Part shown: one piece after another, positions 55,008 through 64,000 of the stretch
Numbering within the stretch: the first letter of the stretch is position 1
How the letters are laid out: each line of letters opens with the position of its first letter
Source: Bonia amplexicaulis
Lineage: Eukaryota; Streptophyta; Magnoliopsida; Poales; Poaceae
Reading direction: 5' to 3'
NCBI GenBank assembly: GCA_036346245.1
Contig: CM070735.1
Span: 6,156,432-6,220,431, forward strand
DNA length: 64,000 nucleotides
Translations under genes and position numbers: made by a program
Notes under the pieces: generated by a model
What the model was told of the DNA's origin: nothing
The model's database searches: none
The model's input: only the letters and a program-made list of their open reading frames with translations

Positions 55008-55794
55008 AGTTATGTCTTCCTTATTGGTTTATATGCTCAAGCAATATCTCATGCAAAACATTGCTTCTCCCTCTCCCATCTTGAACTCTTTGCCACATCA
55101 TCTCTTAACTTATGTGGATAGCTATTTATTAACTATATATATTGTATAATATAGAGCATTGAGAGTGCCCTAAGTAACAAACGGGGCTCAATAATATTAC
55201 AAAACCGCGTATTTTATAGTTGTATTTAGTGGGTTCTTTTTTACCACGGTTTGTGGTTTATTACTATGGCTTATGGTATTTTGATCCTAGCCTGAGCGTT
55301 TGTGTGAACGGACCGAATGCTAATAAGCTGCTCTAAAAAATTGTTCCGATATGTTTGAGAGAAGTCATAAATGATAAGCCAAAAAAAACTCGGCAAAAAC
55401 CACGTGTTTCTTGGTAGTAGCACTTAAGCCAGATTTCGTGGTTATAAGATTTCGCAGAATCTCATCTGGACCAAATCTGTCCTTGGGACTCAACATTCTT
55501 GCTGCCTCTCGCGGATCCATAGTAGGCCGTTGTCAAACTGTTCCACTTGGCAACCTTTGTTCCGACAGGCATGGGCTACGATTTGGTTAGGACGGGATTT
55601 TGTGTAAAATGTCACTAGCCAAAATGTCTAGGTTTTCTGCAATTTAAAATTTAGCAATTAAATACATGAAGTCCAAATTTTGGATTTTTCAAATGAAAAA
55701 AGCATACTCTAAAGTGTGAAAGTTTAGTACATAATTAAGTAAAACTCATAATCCTGACTTTTCCTGTCATCCCCATAGTCACCACACCACCACT
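55008..55794. other. Intergenic with a MITE-like repeat
   Basis: 55200-55430 resembles 37080-37215 (ACCACGGTTTGTGG; AATAAGCTGCTCT). No gene. Confidence 0.4.
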
Positions 55795-57540
55795 ACAACT
55801 TTTGGTCTCTCCTACACCCCCTTCGCCACTAGCACCCCTCCAGATGTTCCTACTGGCCTTGTTCCTTCTTATCCTCTCTACTACACTCGTCGTTCACGAG
55901 TTGAGGATTTTTCTAATGTACCATCTCCTTCTGATGGGTCATCTTCTTTGGCCTCTCCTCCTCGCTATGCTCTTCGTGATTGCCAGTCTATTTAGTCTCC
56001 TGAGCGCTTGGTTTTGCTACCGCTACTCATGTTGAACCGACTTCCTATCATGGTGCTGTTGTTCATTAGGAGTGACAGCATGCGATGTCAGAGGAGATCG
56101 CTGCCCTTGAGCGTACTGGCATGTGGGATCTTGTCCCTCTTCCTGTACGTGTTACTACTGTCATGTGCAAATGGGTCTATAAGGTTAAAATCCACTCTGA
56201 TGGTTCTCTTGAGTGCTACAAGGCTCATCTCATGACACGCAGTTTTCAACAAGAGCATAGTCATGATTATGATGAGATTTTTGCTCCTATGGCTCACATG
56301 ACCGTTGCCCGCACTCTTCTTGTTGTGGCGTCTGTTCGAGCACGGTCCATCTCTCAGCTTGATATTAAGGATGTCTTTCTCAATGGTGAGATGTGTAAGA
56401 AGGTTTATATGTAGCTACTACCGGGGTATTCTGTTACTGAGGATATAGTTTGTCGCCTTCGCCGATCTCTTTATGGCCTCAAGCAAGCTCTTTATGCCTG
56501 TTTTGATCTTTTCTCTTCTATTGTTACTGCAGCTGGTTTCTCTGCCAATGCTCATGATCATACTCTTTTTATTCACACTTCGCCTCGTGGTCGGCTTCTT
56601 CTTTTATATGTTGATGATATGATAATTACTAGAGATAATTCTCAGTACATCACTTTTGTCAAAGAGCATCTTAGTGAGCAGTTTCTCATGTCTGATCTGA
56701 GTCCTCTTTGCTACTTTCTTGGGATTAAGATTATTTCTATGCCCAAGGGCTTCAATCTGTCTCGAGAAAAGTATATCCAGGATCTTCTTGATCGTGCTTC
56801 CCTTAATGATCAATGCACAGCTGAGAGTCCCATGGAGCTTAATGTTCATCTTCGGCCCACTGATGGTGAGTCTCTTATTGATCATACTCACTATCGTTAT
56901 CTTGTTGATGGTCTTATTTATCTCGATGTCACTCATCTTGACATTTTGTACCCTGTGCATATCTTGAGTCAGTTCCCACTTAGCTCCACTATAGTTATTT
57001 TCTTTGTGTTCTACAATACTATCATGGAACCATCTCTCGCCGTCTCTTATTCTCTCGCTCCAGCTCTTTAATGCTCCATGCATATTCTGATGCCACCTGG
57101 GCTAGTGATCATTCTGATCATCGATCTCTCTCTACCTATTGTATTTTTTGTTGTTCTCTCATCATTTATAAGACTAAATAGCAGACAACAGTTTCTCATT
57201 CGAGTGTTGAGGCTGAGTTGTAAGCTATAGCTTTGTTGACTACGGAGGTTACTTAGCTCGGTGGTTGCTTGAAGATTTTTGTGTTCCTATTTTTGCACCG
57301 ATTCCTCTTTTGTCCGATAATACATGTGCTATTAGCATTGGTAAAGATCCAGTGAACTATGAGCTTACAAAGCATATTGGTATTGATGCTTCCTACATGC
57401 GGACACAGGTGTAGGATCAAGTTATTGCTCTTCAGTATGTGCTTTCAGATGTTCAGTTGGCAAGCTTCTTCACAAAGGCATAGAGCAGAGCCCAGCATGG
57501 CTTCTATCTCTCCAAACTTTATGTTATTGATCTACCATAA
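55795..57540 (+). pseudogene. Copia integrase tail, reverse transcriptase and RNase H remnant
   Basis: The integrase tail is broken at 55800-56050. Reverse transcriptase follows with EEIAALERTGMWDLVPLP, CKWVYKVKIHSDGSLECYKA, QLDIKDVFLNGEM, SLYGLKQAL and the catalytic LLLYVDDMIIT near 56605, then YFLGIKI. RNase H pieces include AYSDATWASDH and SSVEAEL. Stops at 56412, 57070, 57179 and elsewhere, plus frameshifts, disable it. Confidence 0.9.
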
Positions 57541-57550
57541 GTTTGAGGGG

Positions 57551-57680
57551 TGTTAGATGTGTATCACTATCTGCATATTTTCCCTGTTATATAAGGGGTT
57601 ACTTGCATATATACCATACCTATACTTGTATATATATTGACTCATTTGCCTCATAATGAATACAAACGCTATTCATAACA
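57551..57680 (+). repeat. 3' LTR of the Copia element, 130 bp
   Basis: TGTTAGATGTGTATCAC to ATTCATAACA, with TG/CA ends. GTAAT follows and would be the target duplication, but the partner is lost. Confidence 0.75.
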
Positions 57681-57685
57681 GTAAT

Positions 57686-58230
57686 AACACTAGAAACTTA
57701 TTCAGCTATATGCTTGAATGAACCTCCCAATTTACAAATGCAACATCGGTATCCTAGTGGCAAAACTATTTCATGACAGTTTTTGTCTATTGGAAAAATG
57801 CTTAATAAAAGCCATATGTTTCTTGACTAATTAGAAACATACCTAATTTCACTTGAAAATGTTCTGGATGTTGGTTGACAATGCATACTTTTTTCTATTA
57901 AAAAGATACAAAGGACATGCCTTTGTAGCACCATGACTTCCAATATAGTGCAACACAACTGCAGCAGATACATGAATAATGGCAAATGAATAGACGATAG
58001 CATAATATGTTCAAAGCTAAAGTTGCATGGTCAACCTTTCCCTATAAAATTCTGCATAGTGAACAGCTGAATTTATTTTGCAGTTATTTTTTGACTGCGA
58101 ATGTTTCCTTTTTGAACTTCCATGGTTGGTTATTCCTTTTGCCAATCATATCTTGATTGAGCATCATGATGATGAAGAAACTAGCCAGCCTTCCAATGAC
58201 ACTAGATTAATGTCTGTTTGTTAAATGCAG
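57686..58230. other. Intergenic or intron-like
   Basis: No gene. It ends in a TTAAATGCAG acceptor-like sequence before the next fragment. Confidence 0.35.
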
Positions 58231-58674
58231 GATCCTTTTACAGTACGACACTCTCCACGTGGAATTTTCTGCACCAGGACACTAAATCTTCGATCTATCG
58301 GTGTCATTTCTATGATATGGATTATGCATTGATTCGCGATGGCACTTCAATACCCATTTTCTCAATTTGTCTACTAATTGTTCTGAAAATGAGGACTGCA
58401 AATGTAGAAATTTTTATATATTTGTTGAACTGATATGACTGGTAATTCTAAAGGATAATGTATGTAGGAGTGTCAACTAAGATTAATTCTTTCCATAGTT
58501 TTTATTCATAAAATCTCACATCGGAGATAAGACGAAATGAATGTTCTATGTATTGTTCAATATATAATTATTATGGTGAATTGCAAAAAGTACTGATGTG
58601 TTGTTACATTTATGCAGGCCTTGGAAGGGCGCGCATATGGTACTGAATTTGATCCTGACCTGGTGGTGTACCAG
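58231..58674 (+). pseudogene. HAD-family 5'-nucleotidase fragment (NT5C2-like)
   Basis: The first piece (58231-58345) reads HSPRGIFCTRTLNLRSIGVI and, after a one-base frameshift near 58312, YDMDYALIRD. Plant cytosolic purine 5'-nucleotidases have RGIFC-RTLNLRSI--IGYDMDYTLIHY here; DMDYT holds the catalytic aspartates, and the T is A in this copy. The second piece (58618-58674), after an AG acceptor, reads LEGRAYGTEFDPDLVVYQ, where the parent has WEGRAY, about 20 more residues, then EFDPDL. The rest is missing. It is a relic of a gene or of a captured fragment. Family identification is from memory. Confidence 0.75.
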
Positions 58675-58691
58675 TGTGTACTTCATCCATA

Positions 58692-59103
58692 GGCCCTGTT
58701 TGTTTCCACTTAAGATTATTATAATCTAGCTTATAGGTGCAGATTATATAAGCTAGCTTATAATAAGCTGGTGGAAAATAAGCTGTCAGGTGTTTGGCAG
58801 CCTGGATTATCAGAGTTATGAATTGTTGTATTCGAATGTTTAAAGACTACAATGCCCTTGAGCTTATAATGTTTAAAGATTGGGGAGTTAATGAATGGCA
58901 AAGGTGGGTAATTTTTACAAGTTTTATGGTCATTTAGATAAAGGTGATCTATAAGCTGAAATAAGCTCCTTTTTTAAGCTTATTAGATTACAATAATCTG
59001 GGCTATTAGATTATAATAAGCTACCTTATAATTTGGACTGTTTGTTTCCACTTATGATTTATAAGCTAGATTATAATAATCTTAAGTGGAAACAAACAGG
59101 GCC
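58692..59103. mobile_element. MITE with long perfect inverted ends, 412 bp
   Basis: GGCCCTGTTTGTTTCCACTT and the following 20-plus bases recur inverted at the right end (AAGTGGAAACAAACAGGGCC). ATA flanks both sides (58689-58691 and 59104-59106). Confidence 0.8.
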
Positions 59104-59224
59104 ATAATACCTCAAAGCACATATATCACCATAGTGATATGATTACTTTTCCACAGGTCATTAGGGGTCTTGTTATGGAGAAAAAAAGGAAACTTGGTCA
59201 AAGCTGACTGTTTTGGCTACATTA

Positions 59225-59460
59225 AAATCTTGTTCATATTAGTTTCTGAAAACTGTTTTTTTATGGTATTCGGCTTTCAAATGAAATATCTTTTTAAGAC
59301 AGGGTCTACTAGTCAATTGTAATACATATTGTAGTGACTTCATTTATATTGGTCAAAATCACACACGATTTTCTCTCTCGCTCCATACGGCTCTCTACAA
59401 GCTGTTACTATTTATAAGCTAAAGCTAAAAGTAATCAGCAAAAACCAATATGAATGGGTC
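59225..59460 (-). repeat. Dispersed MITE-like repeat, family A, copy 4 (inverted)
   Basis: Family landmarks in reverse: CAAATGAAATATCTTTTTAA, CTCTCTCGCTCCATA, GCTGTTACTATTTATAAG. A further forward fragment lies at 59630-59728. Confidence 0.5.
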
Positions 59461-59729
59461 CTAAGAGGGACTATCCACTCATGCTATGAGGTTGATATAA
59501 GACATTTTTGCCAATTTTGTTGTGCTCTCGAATCTCGAGAAGATGATAACTCTTATTCATGTATGTGAATAGTGAAATATATGGAAGAGAATTGGTGGAA
59601 CTGCGGAAAGAAAGTACGAAAAGAGAAATAGTTGCATGCGTTTTTAGTCGATATAACTGAATTCGACATAGTGTTTACTATAATCAACTTAGTAAATTAT
59701 ATCTTAAAAAGACGTGGTATTTAAAAAGA

Positions 59730-60190
59730 TACAATGCATAATCGTTCTTACATTACCTTTATTGAAGAGAGCTGCCGTTTGCTCCCCCCACTGAATTTTG
59801 GGCGACGTGGATACACGCGTGGCCCCCCCAAGCCGGAGCGCAGCAAACTGATCTGGTTTAGGTGTGCGGCGATCTCCGGCCGTTGGATCGCGGGACACGG
59901 AGGCGAACGTCTGACCTGCACCGAGCGCTTGACAGAACGAAAGCCTAGCTCACTCCAGTCGCCTCCTCCCCCGGTCTCTCGCCCCAGTGCCCCACGCCGC
60001 CTCCCTCGCTCCTCTCTCTCTCGCCCACCCCTAACCCCGTCTTTCGCCCCACCGCACTGGAAGAGAAGTACGGGAGGCGGCGCGCTTGGGATGCGAGAGA
60101 GAGAGACTAGGCGGTGCAGTGTCAAGGCGTCTTGGTGGAGGCTAGGGTTTCGGCTTGCAGCTACTCCGTCTCCTATCGCGAGGTAATCTT
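59730..60190. mobile_element. Fragment of the long-TIR family seen at 40154
   Basis: ACAATGCATAATCGTTCTTA, CATTACCTTTATTGAAGAG and GGGCGACGTGGATACACGCG match the end of the 40154-41117 element, and GAGAGAGAGACTAGGCGGTG with GGAGGCTAGGGTTTCGG matches its interior in reverse. The second end is not seen, so it is incomplete. Confidence 0.6.
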
Positions 60191-61455
60191 AGGTAATCGA
60201 GGGCATTGATGCATCTTAGGTAATCGAGAGGCATATATTTCTTTAAGGCACGATGGATGGTGAGACAATGCTTATTATTTCCAATTGATCTTGTGTTCTA
60301 CCTTTACTGTATCACTACAATCATAGAATGTTGGCATTCAGTTCAAGCTATTTCTTCTGTTGTTTTGGGCAACATTCAGTCCGAGCTGGGTCATGTGTGT
60401 TCTTGATAGGTGTAATATTTTCACTTCTCTCTGGCTTTACACCATATTTGAGATTAAGCTACACCTGACATCTTTATGTTTATCCTACGATTCTCGATCC
60501 TATGAGCAGCTGCTATGGGTTATCGTTCACATTAAGTTGGCATTTTGCACACCAGACATAGATGGCAATTGCTCCAAACAAGAACAAAAGAACTTTTGTG
60601 TGCAACTGCAGCACAAGCAATTAGGCAAACCTAGTTTACCACCAGTGGCGGACCCAGAAATGGATTAGGCCCGGTGCTAATTTACAAACCTTGGGAGTGG
60701 GCTAGTAGCCGAGTGGGGGCTGGTGGGTGGCGCCAGCGGGAGCCGGGAGGGAGGGACTGGCGCGTGGGGGCAGAGGGAGAGAGAGGACGGCGGCGTCTCG
60801 TCAGAACGGAGACGACCTAGGGTTGAAGACTTGAGACGAGATTTTGTATTGGGGATTGCGGAGGAGGCAGAGGGAGGCGTGGCTGTGTGGCGTGACTAGG
60901 CAGATAGGAGAGGTGTTGACGCCGTCGAGGGAGTCATTGAGGTATTGGGCCACTGGGCCGAAGAAACAATGCTGGGAAGTGTGAGCTATTGGACCACATG
61001 GAGGAACAGTATTTACACGGGTACTCCATGGGGTGATGGCCGTGGTCCGCCCTTGTTTGTTACCCCTTTTCTATTGCAATACGGTGGGTGGAGGTCAGCA
61101 GCATATGCAGTGCACGGAACTGATGTGCCCATGCAACAACTCAGCTCATGCGCCCGAATTTGTGCTGTGCATGGTGCAATGCATGGATTTGTACATGCAA
61201 GTGGACAAGTGCATTCGGGAGATGAATTAGGTGTTGGTTTTTAATTTGGCTGAACCAATATATGGTCGGTTGTATATTTCTTTACTCTGAGATTATTTTG
61301 AAAGGAAAGGGTACACTTTGCCCAACTATAAACAGTCATATTTCAGGAACCAAGAGGCGCTAAAAGCCAAGTCCTCTGAAGTCTGAACAGCTGAACCTCT
61401 TATCAACTCCAACAAACTGGTAGAATCTCCACCACCAAAGAAGCCAAGGATTGTG
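60191..61455. other. Intergenic; 5' flank of the small membrane-protein gene
   Basis: CAGTGGCGGACCCAG at 60645-60659 resembles the hAT end at 46255 and could be a lone terminus. No gene is visible. Confidence 0.35.
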
Positions 61456-61987
61456 ATGGCACTGAGGCGAGCACTGGGATGGTCGGAAGGGGAGGTGATG
61501 CGGCCAGAGTCAAAGCCCTGCTCCCGGTTGATACGACATACTGCTGGCATCTTCTCTGTTGGTGGTGCCCTTGCTTTCTGGGTGCTCTGCCGCCTTCACT
61601 ATGGTCATTGTTCCTATCCATGCAGTTCTTCCCTTTTCAGTATTTGTTCTATGCATCTTCGATCATATATTTGATATTCATTGTATCCTTTTGATATTAC
61701 ATCATCGGTAGCTATCAAGGTTATGAATCTCATCGTCTTGCTTTGCACATATAACCATATTGGTCTGAGTGTTAGTCCTTTGAAGCAACTCAGAACTCAA
61801 ACCATTTTGCTGACCCTCTGTTTTTTCTGTAGGTCCAAGAATAACAGTTCCAAGGAGTCTCAGGTGGGCATCATGCGGAGCAATCTCTATGAGCTCGACA
61901 TCAGCCTTGCTTGTGCGGCTCTTCAGCCCGGAGTGTGAACCGCAGAACATAGCAGCTTATGACAGGCCTGAATACAAGCCTGAATAG
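61456..61987 (+). CDS. Small conserved plant membrane protein, uncharacterised
   Basis: Two exons, 61456-61603 and 61833-61987, join at phase 1 with GT-AG sites and give 100 residues. Exon 1 reads MALRRALGWSEGEVMRPESK, then CSRLIRHTAGIFSVGGALAF with a first hydrophobic segment through WVLCRLHYG. Exon 2 reads PRITVPRSLRWASCGAISM, a second hydrophobic stretch (SSTSALLVRLF), and SPECEPQNIAAYDRPEYKPE. I recall very similar proteins in Arabidopsis and other plants, annotated only as membrane or hypothetical, so it is probably a real conserved gene without assigned function. An in-frame upstream stretch back to 61387 (EPLINSNKLVESPPPKK) could belong to a longer N-terminus starting in an earlier exon. 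Confidence 0.75.
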
Positions 61988-62364
61988 TACCATCAAAATT
62001 TAGTGTCAGTCTACTGAAACCTATGTGAATTTGTTGATTTAGTCCAGGCAATACATTTTTCGTCTTTTTGGAAGATGTTTATGCATAATTGATGTAGCCT
62101 GCACTTGAGACATTTCCCTCTACTAGTTTGTGTGCACGGGGAATCCACATTAAAATGTGCATATGGAAACCACATTGAAATCAACATGTTCGTTGTTTTA
62201 TCATTACCTTGTTAATCCTCGAAACTTGTTTCAGACACTTGCACATGAGGTCCATTCTTATTCTAGGGGGCAACAATATTGATGTCAGTGAGCTCTCTTG
62301 ACGTTCAATCCACGTGGAGATGAGGAAAAGGGAAAAACCAGATGGAAGGCACTGAACCTGTTCT
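61988..62364. other. 3' flank of the small membrane-protein gene
   Basis: No gene. Confidence 0.35.
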
Positions 62365-62590
62365 TTACGGCTTCTAAAAGCATATTTTTGTTTTTGCTAC
62401 AGTATCTAACTTTTAAATGAAGTATTTTTCAAAAGAGGATCTACAAGTTAATTGTAGTATACATTAAAAGCCAAACATCTGTATCAATCAAAATCGTAAG
62501 TGAGTATTTCTCTCTCCGCAATCTCTGTCGTAAACAGCGAAAATTTAAAATTTTCAACTAAAAGCTATAAGTCGCAGTCAAAAAGAACAG
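62365..62590 (-). repeat. Dispersed MITE-like repeat, family A, copy 5 (inverted)
   Basis: GCTACAGTATCTAACTTTTAA, TCAAAATCG, CTGTCGTAAACAGCG and AAATTTAAAATTTTCAACTA form the reverse of the copy at 12305 in order. Confidence 0.6.
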
Positions 62591-62739
62591 CCCGTGTGAT
62601 TGTGGTCGTGGGGCTGAGCTGTACGCAGCTACTGTTAATTGGCAATGATGTTGCAATACATCAAGTATAGCTGTGTGTCTGTAAGTGAAGTCTTTAGCTT
62701 GTAACATGACCATAGTCAGCACCTGGCAATCCCTGCAAC

Positions 62740-63030
62740 CACATTTAGGGATGTAAGCGGGCATGCCCGCTGTCAGTCCGCAAAAGCCCGCATCAGCAGC
62801 AGGACGCTTTGCGAGCAACAGTATGCGGGTTGGTGGTTCGCAATCGTGGGTCGCCACTCGCCACTGGCCGAGCGCGCCAAGAGGCAAAAAGACGCTCAAA
62901 AGCATAGAGAAAGCTCGTCAGCGGTAGCTAATTGTTCAGATACTAATGCTCTTGCATGTTCAGACACAGAAAAAGAACCACACTTCGTCTACTTATTGTT
63001 CGGACACTAATGCTCTTGCATGTTCCAAGC
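62740..63030. other. Intergenic with short repeats
   Basis: GGGATGTAAGCGGGCATGCC at 62749 looks like a decayed transposon end. A near-identical 35-base word (CTAATGCTCTTGCATGTTC) lies at 62942-62960 and 63007-63025. Confidence 0.45.
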
Positions 63031-64000
63031 AAGATGCTCCAAAATAAAGAACAATCCATACGGAAAACCAAAAAAAAAAAAAACCGTGAGTGACAAGATG
63101 AACTCCCAAGAAGCTATGCTCAAAGCAAATAACCAAACCACATGTGGTGGATTGGATTCTTCCAAGAATTATCAAAGAATTCATGGGAAATAACTAAAAG
63201 ATCAGAAATAAGAATGAGGACTGCGAACCCTCTCTCGCTTCCACACCCTGTCCATGGCTATGGTTAGTAGACTAAACAGTAAAACAAACATATAAAATTG
63301 CCATTAATTGGTCAATTAGTATGTACTGAAACTGCTGATCCAAATTTAACAGACCACAGTAAAAGTTATTCAACTAACTATGCTTAAGTGAGTATACAAC
63401 AGAACTTTTTCATAGTTTGTATACTGTAAGTCTACTTCCTAAGTTTGTATACTATCTGCAACTTCTTTAATTGAACTTTTTCACTATTCTCATATCCGAA
63501 ACCTGACAATAGAACTACATTGAGTAGTTCATCTCTAGCTTAGCCTCTAGAATAGCATTAACTGAAGATTTGCACTAATCTCTCGTACAACATGAATACA
63601 TGATTTCTTTTTGTTAAAACAAAATAGGCAGTTAGGCACAAAACCACTGCTTAATTGCTAAGAGCCCCTTTAATTTTGAACAAGAATAATGGTGGCAGCC
63701 AGATTGTATGCTACTGTAATAATTATGTTACAAAAGCTAAGATCTTACAAATTCCTATTATCCTATAAGCTCTTGCAAAAACTAAGCGCTCTGTGTGGCA
63801 AAATGTATTTACAACAATAACTGACAAAAGTTAAAATAATTCAGAGATGCAAGTGTATAGTACTTATAAATTAACCCTGCAAGTGTACGTCTAATCCAAA
63901 TTGGATCACACTGGGTTGGTAAATTGGCAAGTAGTGACCTTTGTCTAAGAACAAGATGTATGAGCAAAACTTAAAACAATATCTAGTTGACTCTTCATAT
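63031..64000. other. Intergenic
   Basis: AT-rich. I see no gene or bounded element. Confidence 0.35.

Larger units (their letters stand above)
55795..57680 (+). mobile_element. 5'-truncated Ty1/Copia element with 3' LTR
   Basis: Pol remnants run to 57540, then a purine tract (GTTTGAGGGG) immediately before a 130-bp LTR. The 5' LTR and gag are absent. Confidence 0.85.

Noticed and set aside
60645..60659. CAGTGGCGGACCCAG as a hAT end
   Set aside because: It resembles the end at 46255, but no partner end or target duplication was found, so it is not listed as an element.

Overview
The window is nuclear DNA of a grass (Poaceae). Intron-containing plant genes with GC-rich exons sit in AT-rich intergenic DNA that is full of grass-type mobile elements: Tourist-like and hAT MITEs, Helitrons, Mutator-like elements with long terminal inverted repeats, CACTA ends, and Copia and Gypsy LTR elements. 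I see no bacterial genes, CRISPR array, rRNA or tRNA. The species cannot be fixed by reading alone.

Host genes, left to right: a receptor-like kinase of the Arabidopsis At1g78530 type (194-1351, minus, 3' exons lie beyond the left edge); an AWPM-19/PM19-like membrane protein (7683-8490, minus, four exons); a STIG1-like cysteine-rich secreted protein (15478-15870, minus); a potato-type-II proteinase inhibitor (24671-25060, plus); two tandem copies of an uncharacterised two-helix membrane protein (27573-28187 and 29698-30318, plus); an alpha-expansin (33418-34423, minus); a germin-like protein with a 1.57-kb intron (37478-39719, minus); a GeBP/DUF573 transcription factor (53055-54233, minus); and a small conserved membrane protein of 100 residues (61456-61987, plus). 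They form no pathway or operon. Each has its own promoter, and several act at the wall or membrane (expansin, germin-like, STIG1-like, kinase, PM19-like).

The rest is mostly transposon-derived. Elements whose boundaries can be fixed by target-site duplications (TSDs) or end motifs are: a 1.28-kb short-LTR element (4508-5790, TSD TAAAA); a 4.48-kb Helitron (19404-23883) carrying a CESA first-exon fragment and a METTL14-like fragment; an 852-bp solo Gypsy LTR (41246-42097, TSD CCTTG); hAT elements at 35825-36741, 46255-47028 and 48704-49211; a Mutator-like element (49482-51324); and several MITEs. Degenerate Copia coding regions lie at 43080-44400 (minus) and 55795-57680 (plus), a Gypsy remnant at 9540-11045, and a 5'-nucleotidase pseudogene fragment at 58231-58674.

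The most unusual features are three. A 2.1-kb tandem duplication has one gene copy carrying five small deletions that cancel to restore frame. One Helitron combines two unrelated gene fragments, and its end motifs recur in a 176-bp mini-Helitron inside the duplication. The proteinase inhibitor has a ninth cysteine. I found no evidence of a new multi-gene system.
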